This document shows positions 9,407 through 17,216 of a DNA stretch of 42,518 nt, in pieces (the stretch's first letter is position 1; each line of letters starts with the position of its first letter). This stretch comes from Syntrophobacteraceae bacterium (GTDB lineage: Bacteria > Desulfobacterota > Syntrophobacteria > Syntrophobacterales > Syntrophobacteraceae). The position numbers and the translations under genes are program-made. Location: contig JARLHP010000167.1 of NCBI GenBank assembly GCA_031292195.1, positions 1 to 42,518 on the forward strand, written 5' to 3'. Under the pieces are notes generated by a model. The model did no database searches. It saw only the letters and a program-made list of their open reading frames with translations, and was not told where the DNA came from.

Positions 9407-10060
9407 TCAACTGGCTTCCTGTTGCAGACTCGTTCGATATTCCACCAAATCAGCGACGGTAAGGACCAGCATGTCGTGTTTGACGGCGAAGGAGACGATT
9501 TGGGGCAAACGGGCCATCGTCCCATCCGGGTTGGTCAGCTCGCACAGAACGCCGCAGGGTTTTAGCCCCGCCAACCGCATGAGATCAACCGTCGCCTCGG
9601 TGTGGCCCGGCCTTTCCAGCACGCCTCCCGGCCGGGCCCTCAACGGGAAGATGTGGCCGGGGCGGTGAAGGTCTTCGGGAACGGCATTGTCGGCTATGGC
9701 GGCCTTAACCGTGGTTACCCGATCGGCGGCCGATACGCCGGTGGTAACCCCCCGGGCGGCTTCGATAGACACGGTGAAAGCGGTTTGATAGTGGCTGGAG
9801 TTGTTTTCCACCATCATGGGCAACCCCAAGCTTCGAACTTTTTCAGCGGTCAGGCAAAGACACACGATCCCGCTGCACTCCCGGATCAACAGGGCGGCCT
9901 GCTGCGGGGTGAGGGACTGGGCGGCGAAAATCAGGTCGCCTTCATTTTCCCTTTGTTCGTCATCGGTGACAAGGACACCCCGGCCTTGGCGCAGCGCCTC
10001 AAGCGCCGCCGCCACTCTTTCATGCGATTTGCCGAATCGTGCCAATAGAGTCTGATTCAT
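9407..10060 (-). CDS. ribB: 3,4-dihydroxy-2-butanone 4-phosphate synthase
   Basis: 217 residues, the same length as E. coli RibB. It converts ribulose 5-phosphate to 3,4-dihydroxy-2-butanone 4-phosphate plus formate for riboflavin synthesis. Visible motifs: RENEGDL with Glu38 and Asp42, the metal and catalytic acids; [31 protein letters not shown]; and [14 protein letters not shown]. There is no GTP cyclohydrolase II domain, so it is monofunctional. The ATG at 10060 has GGGAGGA in good position. It is transcribed alone behind the FMN riboswitch at 10196-10346 and a sigma-70-like promoter, so flavin should repress it. Confidence 0.97.
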   Translation of the reverse strand: MNQTLLARFGKSHERVAAALEALRQGRGVLVTDDEQRENEGDLIFAAQSLTPQQAALLIRECSGIVCLCLTAEKVRSLGLPMMVENNSSHYQTAFTVSIEAARGVTTGVSAADRVTTVKAAIADNAVPEDLHRPGHIFPLRARPGGVLERPGHTEATVDLMRLAGLKPCGVLCELTNPDGTMARLPQIVSFAVKHDMLVLTVADLVEYRTSLQQEAS

Positions 10061-10195
10061 GGTATCCTCCCGTGCATCAGTTAATCGAGTTACCAGAATC
10101 AGGGCGCAAGGAACAGACAGCCGCCCCGGCGCGGGCATTACCGCTCTACACCGGGGAACGGGCCCTAAAGGTGGGGCCGAAAGCAGGACCGACCG

Positions 10196-10346
10196 CCTTA
10201 TCCTCTTCCATCCGGACTCTAACCGTCGGCTCTGGCCTTACACCAGATCTGCTGACCTCCCTTCGAGTCGAAAGGAGCGCTCGCGGGCTCCCCGTCTAAA
10301 GCCGGGATACCGCCGGTAGGGACTTTCACCCCGCCCTGAGAATAAG
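10196..10346 (-). ncRNA. FMN riboswitch (RFN element) controlling ribB
   Basis: On the minus strand all conserved RFN blocks appear in order: CTTATTCTCAGGGC, GGGTGAAAGTCCC, ACCGGCGGT, GAGCCCGCGAGCG, GGTCAGCAGATCTGGTG, CCAGAGCCGACGGT, AGTCCGGATGGAAGAGG and the closing ATAAGG pairing with the opening CTTAT. This six-helix aptamer binds FMN. About 135 bases separate it from the ribB start; that stretch holds GC-rich complementary blocks (GGCCC, CCCGCGCCGGGGC) that could form a terminator or Shine-Dalgarno sequestering switch, but which one is not obvious. Confidence 0.97.
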
Positions 10347-10360
10347 TTACGCGTTGGGGG

Positions 10361-10389
10361 AGTAGACACCAGTTCGGCCCGGCTGTCAA
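10361..10389 (-). promoter_or_regulatory. Sigma-70-like promoter for the riboswitch-ribB transcript
   Basis: Minus-strand TTGACA (10384-10389) and TCTACT (10361-10366) are separated by 17 bases. The predicted start falls about 10 bases before the riboswitch. The -35 is perfect and the -10 matches four of six. Two tandem copies of a 13-base sequence (plus strand ATACCGTATGGAC at 10389-10401 and 10402-10414) abut the -35. Confidence 0.6.
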
Positions 10390-10464
10390 TACCGTATGGA
10401 CATACCGTATGGACTTAAGCGCCGCCGGCAAACGATTCGGCCGACCACTTCCATAAAAACAGTA

Positions 10465-11367
10465 TCACTTCACAAACGTTCCATTATGGTATTCTTCGAA
10501 AGCGGTTTCCAATTCCTCCTGGGTATTCATGACAATGGGACCGTACCATGCGACGGGTTCGCATATGGGCTTTCCGGAGACGAGCAGAAAGCGCACCGGT
10601 TTTTCGGTCGTGCTGACTTGAACGACATCCCCCCGGCGATCGAACAACACCACGGTTTCGGCAGCGCAGACGCCGCGGCGATCGAGATCCGACCACCCCG
10701 CGCTTACAGTCTCATGGGCATAGGCATCCCGGCATTCGTCGAAATAGCCTTCCCCATCGATCACGTAGACAAAGGCCGTGTGCCCCGCCGGAATGGGGCG
10801 CTGAAAGACGGTGCCGGCCGGGACGGTTATGTCCAGCATTTCCGGATCGATGACTATGTCTTTTACCGGCCCCTGCACGCCGTCGACTTTTCCGGCAACA
10901 ACCCTTGCCAGCACACCACTCTCCAGTGTGGCTTCGGGGATATCGGCCGCCTTCACATCACGGTATCTGGGGGCCATCATCTTGCTTTTGGCCGGCAGAT
11001 TCGCCCAGAACTGCAGACCCCAAATGCCGGTGGGGCTTTGCCGCGGCATTTCCTGGTGGATAATGCCGCTGCCCGCGGTCATCCACTGAACGTCACCGGC
11101 CCCGATCACCCCCTTGTTGCCCATGGAGTCCCCATGTTCCACCAGGCCTTCGAGCACGTAGGTGATGGTCTCTATCCCCCGGTGCGGGTGCCACGGGAAG
11201 CCGGGCAGGTAATAGGCGGGGTTACTCGAATGAAAGTCATCGAGCATCAGAAAAGGGTCAAATTGAGGTACCTGGGAATAGCCGAAGGCACGTTTCAAGT
11301 GGACGCCCGCGCCCTCGATCGTCGGTTTGCCCTTCCAAATCTTGCCGATCTTGCGGATCGAATTCAT
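10465..11367 (-). CDS. Pirin-family bicupin protein
   Basis: 300 residues from the ATG at 11367, preceded by AAAGGAG. The N-terminal cupin shows FDPFLMLDDF, then HPHRGIETITYVLEG with the metal-binding His pair, DVQWMTAGSGIIHQEMP and LQFWANLP, the standard pirin order. The C-terminal cupin (from about 165) has VYVIDGEGYF and VLFDRRGD. Pirins are iron-binding proteins; some are quercetin dioxygenases and others have regulatory roles, and the sequence does not tell which. It lies upstream of ribB on the same strand, but the ribB promoter between them argues for separate transcription. Confidence 0.93.
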   Translation of the reverse strand: MNSIRKIGKIWKGKPTIEGAGVHLKRAFGYSQVPQFDPFLMLDDFHSSNPAYYLPGFPWHPHRGIETITYVLEGLVEHGDSMGNKGVIGAGDVQWMTAGSGIIHQEMPRQSPTGIWGLQFWANLPAKSKMMAPRYRDVKAADIPEATLESGVLARVVAGKVDGVQGPVKDIVIDPEMLDITVPAGTVFQRPIPAGHTAFVYVIDGEGYFDECRDAYAHETVSAGWSDLDRRGVCAAETVVLFDRRGDVVQVSTTEKPVRFLLVSGKPICEPVAWYGPIVMNTQEELETAFEEYHNGTFVK

Positions 11368-11674
11368 AAGGCTCCTTTCCATGGCAGCCAAGCACTTCAT
11401 CCCCGGAATAATAGTCACACCGATTTGTATGGCCTAACTTATGGCCGAGACTTGCCATGCGCAAGTAGTAGCTATCCCGGCGAGGCTTAAAATTGAAGGC
11501 GATCTTCGGCCTCAAGTTCCTCTCGGCTATTGACGACATTGGTTTCGAGTGGATAAAAGAAGGGGCGGCTTTAAATAGACCGGCCCATGAACTTACCGGC
11601 TGGATTCCTGGATACAATGGCTGATGCAATGGCTGTGGTTGCTGCAAATCATTTTCCACCCATCGGGGCGCCAA

Positions 11675-12457
11675 TTGTCAAATACCAGCGAGATACTTTC
11701 TTCCATAACCTGCCCCAAGTGCGGACACCGGCAGCAGGAGGGCGAGGAATGCCTGAGATGCGGCCTGATTTTCAAAAAGTATGTCGAACCCGTATTGGCG
11801 GCCGATCTCGGCGCCGACAGGAGTTTCCACTATGGCGATTGGGACGGCAAAAAGAAGCTGCTGCTCTTTTTGGCCCTTCTTCTGGCCCTGATGCTCTATC
11901 TCGAGGTGCACAGCGGTCGGGAAATCACTCATCCCCCGGGAATTCTGATAAATTCCGAACCGCACATGGCGCAGGTCAAAAACCCCCGGCCGTGGAAAGT
12001 CGGCGGCAAGGAAATATACCCCCTGGTGCGGTTTTGGCTGCAGGGTCGAGTGCTCGGTTCGCAGCGCTACTCCCATGATTTTCTCTCGGACGTCTCCCCC
12101 ATCGATATCGCCCTGGGGTGGGGTCCCATGTCCGATCAAAGCGTCCTGGACAAACTGGAGTTTGCGCAGGATAACCGTTTGCTCGGCTTTGAACCGGCCG
12201 ATCAGGACCATCCTCCCCCCGGTTATGGAACACTGTGGCAATACGTGAAAAACGTTCATACACTGCCGGCCGACGAGAACATCAAAAAGCAAGTCTTTTC
12301 GGTTCGCACCGGAGAACTCATAGAACTCGGAGGCTACCTGGTCGGGATCAAGGAAAACGGACAGTGGACAGCCATAAGTTCGTTAAAAAAGGAGGCGGGG
12401 GTGGACCACACGACCTGCCTGATATTCTGGGTCACCGATTTGGGACGGTTGCCGTGA
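11675..12457 (+). CDS. Zinc-ribbon protein with one membrane segment, unknown function
   Basis: 260 residues if started at the TTG at 11675 (preceded by GGGGC), or 277 from the ATG at 11624; the start is uncertain because the extra N-terminus looks unrelated. Near the N-terminus is a zinc ribbon, CPKCGHRQ then CLRCG (Cys13, 16, 26 and 29 in the shorter form), followed by FKKY. A single hydrophobic helix, LLLFLALLLALMLYLEV, lies around residues 60-77. The remaining domain of about 180 residues (YPLVRFWLQGRVLGSQRYS, PIDIALGWGPMSD) should then be outside the cytoplasm. I recognise no family beyond the ribbon. It is divergent from the pirin gene; the 11368-11623 interval holds no clear gene or RNA. 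Confidence 0.75.
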   Translation: MSNTSEILSSITCPKCGHRQQEGEECLRCGLIFKKYVEPVLAADLGADRSFHYGDWDGKKKLLLFLALLLALMLYLEVHSGREITHPPGILINSEPHMAQVKNPRPWKVGGKEIYPLVRFWLQGRVLGSQRYSHDFLSDVSPIDIALGWGPMSDQSVLDKLEFAQDNRLLGFEPADQDHPPPGYGTLWQYVKNVHTLPADENIKKQVFSVRTGELIELGGYLVGIKENGQWTAISSLKKEAGVDHTTCLIFWVTDLGRLP

Positions 12458-12498
12458 GGGGGCGTGCTGTTTGGTTAAGGCTTAAAAAGGCGAAGGTC

Positions 12499-12525
12499 AA
12501 AAGAGCGGGGAGCTGAGCCCCCCGC
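12499..12525 (-). terminator. Rho-independent terminator after hicBA
   Basis: On the minus strand GCGGGG(G)GCTCAGCTCCCCGC (12505-12525) is followed by TCTTTTG. It lies about 20 bases after the hicA stop. Stem sequence and T-tract closely resemble the terminator at 6276-6314. Confidence 0.7.
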
Positions 12526-12543
12526 ACCCCCGCGGGATCCGGA

Positions 12544-12750
12544 TCACGGGCTTGCAGCCCGCGACCGGAACGCCGGCGCCGGTGGCGCAAAAGGCATTTC
12601 ACCGGGGTGGTTGGGCAGGGTTGTATAATGGTTGGTTTTCTTGTTATACCAGATCCCGTGGCTGCCTGCCGCCTGCCGATCAAAGGCGAATCCGAAGGCC
12701 CTGAGCCTTCTCACAACATCCCGGTAGCGGTATCCCGACAGTCTTCCCAT
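12544..12750 (-). CDS. hicA: HicA-family mRNA-interferase toxin with altered C-terminus
   Basis: 68 residues. The start SGYRYRDVVRRLRAFGF, then FDRQAAGSHGIWYNK with the GSH containing the catalytic His, and HYTTLPNHPGEMP are clear HicA. In the family the HPG motif is followed by EGTLRxILRQAG and a final helix. Here the sequence changes abruptly to FAPPAPAFRSRAASP, encoded by GC-rich palindromic DNA, so the last alpha helix is missing. It may be inactive. Its ATG lies one base after the hicB stop, typical of a toxin-antitoxin operon with the antitoxin first. Confidence 0.75.
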   Translation of the reverse strand: MGRLSGYRYRDVVRRLRAFGFAFDRQAAGSHGIWYNKKTNHYTTLPNHPGEMPFAPPAPAFRSRAASP

Positions 12751-12751
12751 T

Positions 12752-12982
12752 TCACGAATTTACGATCAGAGGGTAATCAAAGGAATCGCCGATGCCTGGC
12801 AGTTCAAGACCTCCTGAATGTTCTCTGCGTGCTTCGATGAGCTTCCTGGCCACATCCCGTGCTATTTCCAATGCTTCTGTGATCGTGCGGCCCTGAGCCA
12901 CCAACCCCGGTACGTCTTCCGAGGTAGCCAGATAGACTCCCTCGGGGAGCTTCTCAATGTGTACATTGATAATATTTTCCAT
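12752..12982 (-). CDS. hicB: HicB-family antitoxin
   Basis: 76 residues: a partial RNase-H-like HicB fold with NVHIEKLPEGVYLATSEDVPGLVAQGRTITEALEIARDVARKL split across the usual strand-helix order (the E-D-x-P-G-L-x-x-x-G-x-T signature at about 22-33). There is no C-terminal helix-turn-helix or ribbon-helix-helix, so DNA binding is not evident. The product should bind and neutralise HicA. The ATG at 12982 has GGGAGGGAG just upstream. It is the first gene of the pair. Confidence 0.85.
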   Translation of the reverse strand: MENIINVHIEKLPEGVYLATSEDVPGLVAQGRTITEALEIARDVARKLIEARREHSGGLELPGIGDSFDYPLIVNS

Positions 12983-13382
12983 CTCCCTCCCTCTGCCATC
13001 CTATCGATTTTGGAAAGACCACCCATGTCTCCAACAACGATAGCACAGGGGGCAAGACTGCGAAAGGGCAGCCATCTGCTCAAATAATGATTCGGGAACG
13101 GAAAAGATTCCTACTTTAAAAACCTCAATGCGAAGGAGAGATATGTTGAAGCTTCCGACATGTGTCGGTTTTTGCACTCACTGCTTCTCATCCTCATAAT
13201 CGTGTTGGCCAACATCATTGGCAAGCACAGAACGGGTTCCGGGCTAACCTGCCGGGTTTGATAACCGCTTTCATATTGTTCGCGGCCAACCTTGGGGCAG
13301 CCGCGCCAGCCTCACGGCCTCGTTTGCATCCCGTGCCCCCGAAGTGTTAGGCAAAAGCAGGTATTTGCTGGTGTCTATATCC
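12983..13382. other. 400-base interval without a supported gene
   Basis: Upstream region of hicB and 3' region of the gene ending at 13383. A palindrome CCGACATGTGTCGG followed by five T (13155-13173, plus strand) resembles a small terminator, but no plus-strand gene ends just before it. Two tiny plus-strand ORFs (13143, 18 codons, with AAGGAG upstream; 13161, about 33 codons, hydrophobic) are not supported by any family pattern. Confidence 0.5.
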
Positions 13383-13850
13383 CTAAGACTGATCTCCTTC
13401 CACACCCCTGAGCGCTTCCTCGTGCGCTTTGCGCACATCCGCCTCCACAAGAAGCTCTTCATACTTTCTCGTAATGAAATTAGCCACAAAGCCGGGTTTA
13501 TTGAGGTATTCGAGACCCGTGCGAATGAAATCGTCCTTCATCTCCACTAAAGTCTTTTCGACCTCCTTGAGAGCGATGAAGCTCCGTTTTTTAACGGTCC
13601 GGAACTCAGCGGGACCGGGACCGGCAAGCGAGATGAACTGTTGCAGGGCCCGTGAAGGGTCGGGGTAGCTGCTGAAATGGTCCTCGACCGGTTCCACAGG
13701 CACGCGGATCACCAACCGGACCTTACAACGCCCGGCAACCGGTGGACTTGACATGTCGATGAAATGGACAATAAGGCCGTTTTCCAGATGCTGACGTTCC
13801 AGAGTACGCTCCTGAGACGCAATTGGTTCAAGCTCCTGATATTCCGGCAT
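13383..13850 (-). CDS. Conserved-looking hypothetical protein, 155 residues
   Basis: The ATG at 13850 is preceded by AAAGGAG at ideal spacing, and codon use resembles the neighbours, so the gene is probably real. No signal peptide or membrane segment. The N-terminal half looks strand-rich (RQHLENGLIVHFIDMS, CKVRLVIRVPVEP), the C-terminal half helical and charged (ALKEVEKTLVEMKDDFIRTGLEYLNKPGFVANFITRKYEELLVEADVRK is one long helical region). I do not recognise the family and assign no function. It follows the DVU0298 gene on the same strand, but a 44-base inverted repeat lies between them. Confidence 0.7.
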   Translation of the reverse strand: MPEYQELEPIASQERTLERQHLENGLIVHFIDMSSPPVAGRCKVRLVIRVPVEPVEDHFSSYPDPSRALQQFISLAGPGPAEFRTVKKRSFIALKEVEKTLVEMKDDFIRTGLEYLNKPGFVANFITRKYEELLVEADVRKAHEEALRGVEGDQS

Positions 13851-13885
13851 CCACTACTCCTTTCTAAAGTACCTAAAAAGAGGCA

Positions 13886-13929
13886 GGGGCTTTTGAAATC
13901 TAACCTTATAGATTTACTCTAAAAGCCCC
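13886..13929. repeat. Long perfect-armed inverted repeat (operator or terminator)
   Basis: GGGGCTTTT (13886-13894) pairs with AAAAGCCCC (13921-13929), and AAATCTA pairs with TAGATTT inside. It sits 36 bases upstream of the 13850 start. On the minus strand the hairpin is followed by TGCCTCTTTTT, so it may terminate the DVU0298 transcript or serve as an operator. Confidence 0.55.
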
Positions 13930-14004
13930 GAAATCCCAGCGTCCCGCCCTTCGACTGTCAAAAAATCGTTGTGGTAAGGCCCGGAGCGTCGCTGGTTTGG
14001 GAGA

Positions 14005-14754
14005 TCAAATAGGGTAGGAGCATAGTTCCCTAGCCATGGCGCCGATGTTGTAACAAACCATGGCGCCGTCCTGGAAGGTGCGGACTTCAGACGGGTCGTC
14101 GAGCAGGGGAGGCAGAAGCGGGAGAAGCCTGCCGGGTTCGGGCAGGTTTTCCGGAATACGGGCAAGCCATAGCAGGGTTCGCAGCGCCAGACCCCTTTTC
14201 ACCGGGTCGGGGGATTGCAACTGCGCAAGTATCGGGCCGGTCCAGTCCCGCAAAAAAACGGGCCTTTTTTGCGCCAGCCGGCAGAGCCCCCACATTACCC
14301 CGCGTTCGAGCAAACCGTTTTCCAGCGGGTTGCCGTTCTCGTCTATGTAGGACACCAGGATTCGATGATATTCCCGTCCAAGGGTTTCGTTTTCGGCCAT
14401 TATTTCCCCCATGGCCTCCGGCGCGCCCCAGCCGATCCCCCCCGATTCGTCGTTTAGGCTCCAGATAAGGCGCCGCATGATTTCCCGGGCCGAATCGAGG
14501 TTGGTTGCGGCCATGGCCGACACGGTGATTCCAACGCCCCTTACCGCCCTCCACCTTGTCAGTTCGTCGATTTCGACCAATAAGCCCAGGAGAGGATTGA
14601 CGATTTTTACCGGGGGGATGTCGCTGCTTGCGAGCGCCTCCTCGAAATCGGAAGACTTAAGAAGGGCGCGAACCAGCTTTTTTATGGCGAACCCGCCCGG
14701 CGCGGCAGGTCCGACGCAACGATCAGTCGCTTTATTCGAAACTTTCCCGGCCAT
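14005..14754 (-). CDS. DVU0298-family HEAT-like protein
   Basis: 249 residues from the ATG at 14754, which has AGGTGGAG upstream. The protein is alpha-helical and leucine-rich with repeating armadillo/HEAT-like units, for example FEEALASSDIPPVKIVNPLLGLL, RWRAVRGVGITVSAMA, AREIMRRLIWSLNDESGGIGWGAPE and RGLALRTLLWLARIPE. The SLNDESGGIGWGAPEAMGE stretch is what I associate with the DVU0298 family of sulfate reducers; the function is unknown. Its first 23 bases overlap the end of ubiX, so the two are co-translated, and a role linked to UbiX or prenylated flavin is possible but unproven. Confidence 0.75.
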   Translation of the reverse strand: MAGKVSNKATDRCVGPAAPGGFAIKKLVRALLKSSDFEEALASSDIPPVKIVNPLLGLLVEIDELTRWRAVRGVGITVSAMAATNLDSAREIMRRLIWSLNDESGGIGWGAPEAMGEIMAENETLGREYHRILVSYIDENGNPLENGLLERGVMWGLCRLAQKRPVFLRDWTGPILAQLQSPDPVKRGLALRTLLWLARIPENLPEPGRLLPLLPPLLDDPSEVRTFQDGAMVCYNIGAMARELCSYPI

Positions 14755-15313
14755 GACCGCTCCACCTTTCAAACAGGTTATGTTCGATGCCGAAAAAGTC
14801 GAATATCTTTCCAATGGTCTGATCGATGATGTCCTGGATCGTTTTGGGCCGATGGTAAAAGGAGGGCACCGGAGGGAGGATGTGGGCCCCCATGTCCGCG
14901 GCCAGGCTCAACAACCGCAGGTGGCCCTTGTGGAGGGGCGTCTCCCTTACCACCAGGCAGAGTTTGCGCTTTTCTTTCAGCACCACGTCGGCGGCGCGCA
15001 CCAGCAGATTGTCGCTGTAAGAATTGGCAATGCCGGAAAGCGACTTTATGGTGCACGGCGCCACGATCATGCCTTCGGTCAAAAAAGAGCCGCTGGATAT
15101 GGGTGCGGCAAGATCCATGTCGTCGTGGACGAAGTCGGCCATCGACAGCACCTCACCCAGCGTGCAAGAGGTTTCGATTCCCAGGTTGAGCTGACCGCTT
15201 CGGGAAATGACCAGATGGGTCTCATAGTCGGTCTGTTTGAGGAGTTGAAGGCACCTGACGCCGTATATCACGCCGCTTGCGCCGGAAATTCCGACGATGA
15301 TGCGTTTTTTCAT
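14732..15313 (-). CDS. ubiX: Flavin prenyltransferase UbiX
   Basis: 193 residues from the ATG at 15313. An alternative ATG five codons upstream (15328) exists. UbiX adds a dimethylallyl group to reduced FMN, making the prenyl-FMN cofactor of UbiD decarboxylases. Diagnostic features: VGISGASGVIYGVR at the N-terminus (FMN phosphate loop), SSGSF, APCTIKSLSGIANSYSDNLLVRAADVVLKE and LVVRETPLHKGHLRL in adjacent blocks, and a C-terminal PSFYHRPKTIQDIIDQTIGKIFD. No UbiD is in the window. It is followed, with overlap, by the DVU0298 gene. Confidence 0.95.
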   Translation of the reverse strand: MKKRIIVGISGASGVIYGVRCLQLLKQTDYETHLVISRSGQLNLGIETSCTLGEVLSMADFVHDDMDLAAPISSGSFLTEGMIVAPCTIKSLSGIANSYSDNLLVRAADVVLKEKRKLCLVVRETPLHKGHLRLLSLAADMGAHILPPVPSFYHRPKTIQDIIDQTIGKIFDFFGIEHNLFERWSGHGRESFE

Positions 15314-15427
15314 TATTTTGCCCCGCATGACTGGAAATTGGCCCAGGCTGCTTACGTTCCCCCCGGTCGATGACTTTTTGAGTATATCCGATAAACGGGA
15401 TATCTCAACGACTGAATGGAGCGGCGC

Positions 15428-16843
15428 TTAGAGCCAGTAGACAAGCGGGGCGGTGAAAAGCTCCAGCAGCCGTTCGAAGGCCGATCTGCGCTTCCAGTTC
15501 TCCAGGGTGATCCTGTCGGAGCCTTCGAGATCTTTTTGAAAAAGGCCCTCCATCTTGTTGGCGAAACCGCGGCTGAGGATAACGGCATCGAGTTCGTTGT
15601 TCCTGAGAATGCTCCACAGATCCATATTGTCGGAGCCTACCGTCGACCAGACCCCGTCGATCACCGCGGTTTTGGAGTGCAATAAGACGCCTTTGCGCCG
15701 GTAGAGTTCGACCCCCGATTTCAGGAGCCGCCCGTAAAAATTGCGGCCCCCGTAGAGGGCCAGCATGGAATCGCTCCTGTGAGGCAAGATGATCTTTACG
15801 TCCACGCCCCGCCGTGCCGCCTCGATAAGCGCCTCCATGATCTGTTGGTCGGGAACGAAATAGCTGCAGGTAAGGTGGATCGAACGTTGCGCCGAGTTTA
15901 TGGCGGCAAGGTAGGCAAAATAATTGTCCCGATTCCTTTGACCCCACGTGCTTGCGACCGCCCTCACAAAATCGTCGCCCCGGGCTATGGGGGGCGCAAA
16001 GCAGCTTTCTTCAATGGGCGGGCCGAGCTGGCTTTTCCAGGTATCGAAGAAAAGTTGCTGGAATTTGGCGACTGCGGGTCCTTCGATCCGGACGTCTGTG
16101 TCGTGCCAGGGCAAATCCTTGCCCATCAGGCCCAGGATAGGGGTGGCGGCTTCCGCATAGAGGTCGGAAATATTGGCGCTGCCGATGAAAGCCGTCGAGT
16201 CGTCTACGATCACGAGCTTGCGATGGTCCCGGTGAACCGGGGTCCACCTGCCGCGAAAAGGCAAGGGACTGAGAGGGGTGATCGGATTGAACGGAAGCAC
16301 CTGGATGCCGGCGTCGGTCAAGCGCTGGAAAAAGTCGGGCGGAGTGCGGATGGAGCCGATGCTGTCATAGATGATGTTGACATGAACGCCCTCGGCGGCC
16401 TTTTTTATCAAAAAGTCGGCAAAAACATACCCGGCCCTGTCGGCGGAAAGAATATAGACTTCTATATTGACGCTCTTCCGGGCATTCCGGATCGCTTTGA
16501 GCATGGAGGTGTAAGCCGCGGGTCTATTGAGCAGCAGGCTTACCCTGTTGCCCGCAACGAGAGGGTGACCGCTTATGGCCTCCTCTATGGCCATGTGGCG
16601 CTCGAGATTGTCCGTTGCCGAAGGCGTTTGTTCAAGGCCCTCCATAACGGCCCTGACCCGGGAAACGTTTAACTGTTTGTGGTCGCTGACGATGGTCGGG
16701 GTGGTCTTCTGTCTGGATCGATAATAGCGCAGCGCGGTCCCCGTCTGCGGTATGCTCACACAGCCGCCAGGCAACAATGCGGCCAGAAGGGCTGAAAAGA
16801 GTCCAAACCGTCTGAGTGTCGCGGCCCTACGGAAAGGTGGCAT
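15428..16843 (-). CDS. Phospholipase D-family protein (cardiolipin synthase-like), probable lipoprotein
   Basis: 471 residues if started at the ATG at 16843, which has AAGG upstream; an open frame extends to 16963. The N-terminus is basic, then LFSALLAALLPGGCVSI, resembling a lipoprotein signal with an imperfect lipobox. Two HKD-type motifs are present: VHRDHRKLVIVDDSTAFIG, with GSANISD after it, and LLHSKTAVIDG, with GSDNMD after it. Each contributes His, Lys and a later Asp to the PLD active site, which acts on phosphodiesters through a phospho-His intermediate. The layout matches the YmdC/ClsC-like group. The substrate is not determined by sequence. An isolated minus-strand gene, divergent from the DUF89 gene; the 16964-17216 gap shows no gene. 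Confidence 0.88.
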   Translation of the reverse strand: MPPFRRAATLRRFGLFSALLAALLPGGCVSIPQTGTALRYYRSRQKTTPTIVSDHKQLNVSRVRAVMEGLEQTPSATDNLERHMAIEEAISGHPLVAGNRVSLLLNRPAAYTSMLKAIRNARKSVNIEVYILSADRAGYVFADFLIKKAAEGVHVNIIYDSIGSIRTPPDFFQRLTDAGIQVLPFNPITPLSPLPFRGRWTPVHRDHRKLVIVDDSTAFIGSANISDLYAEAATPILGLMGKDLPWHDTDVRIEGPAVAKFQQLFFDTWKSQLGPPIEESCFAPPIARGDDFVRAVASTWGQRNRDNYFAYLAAINSAQRSIHLTCSYFVPDQQIMEALIEAARRGVDVKIILPHRSDSMLALYGGRNFYGRLLKSGVELYRRKGVLLHSKTAVIDGVWSTVGSDNMDLWSILRNNELDAVILSRGFANKMEGLFQKDLEGSDRITLENWKRRSAFERLLELFTAPLVYWL

Positions 16844-17216
16844 ACGTTGGCCTTGAAACATGAGGTTGCGCCGCCGTGCGTGCGGCTGACCGGCTCGTTC
16901 CCGAGCTGCTGCGAGTACGTGGTTTGGCCCCGCGTTTAGAGCGGCATATTCTACCTCGGCCAATTTTCGTTTGAACTACTATAAGGCGCAAACCGCGAGC
17001 GGCAAGGCTGTCCGGCGGTTTGGCCGCGTTGCCAGGAGAGCCGGTCGTCTAAAATTGCTGTGGCGCAAGCCCGCTCGAACGAATACAATCAGTTTGCGGC
17101 CAACGACACTGATCATCGGTCACTACTCACGGTTTTTTAACGATTTATCTCGATAGCACGGCCGCTCTTGCCGGCGCTGTTGCAAATCGATAAATGTTTG
17201 ATGAGGATAATGAAAG

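Noticed and set aside
10396..11490. Plus-strand frame of 364 codons opposite the pirin gene
   Set aside because: Antisense to a well-defined pirin; no recognisable motif and no ribosome site.
13143..13199. 18-codon ORF with four Cys/His residues and a good ribosome site
   Set aside because: Too short, no family pattern, and it overlaps a terminator-like palindrome.
15428..16963. The N-terminal 40-codon extension of the phospholipase D-like frame as part of the protein
   Set aside because: The upstream start has no ribosome site and would place the signal peptide internally; the ATG at 16843 fits better.
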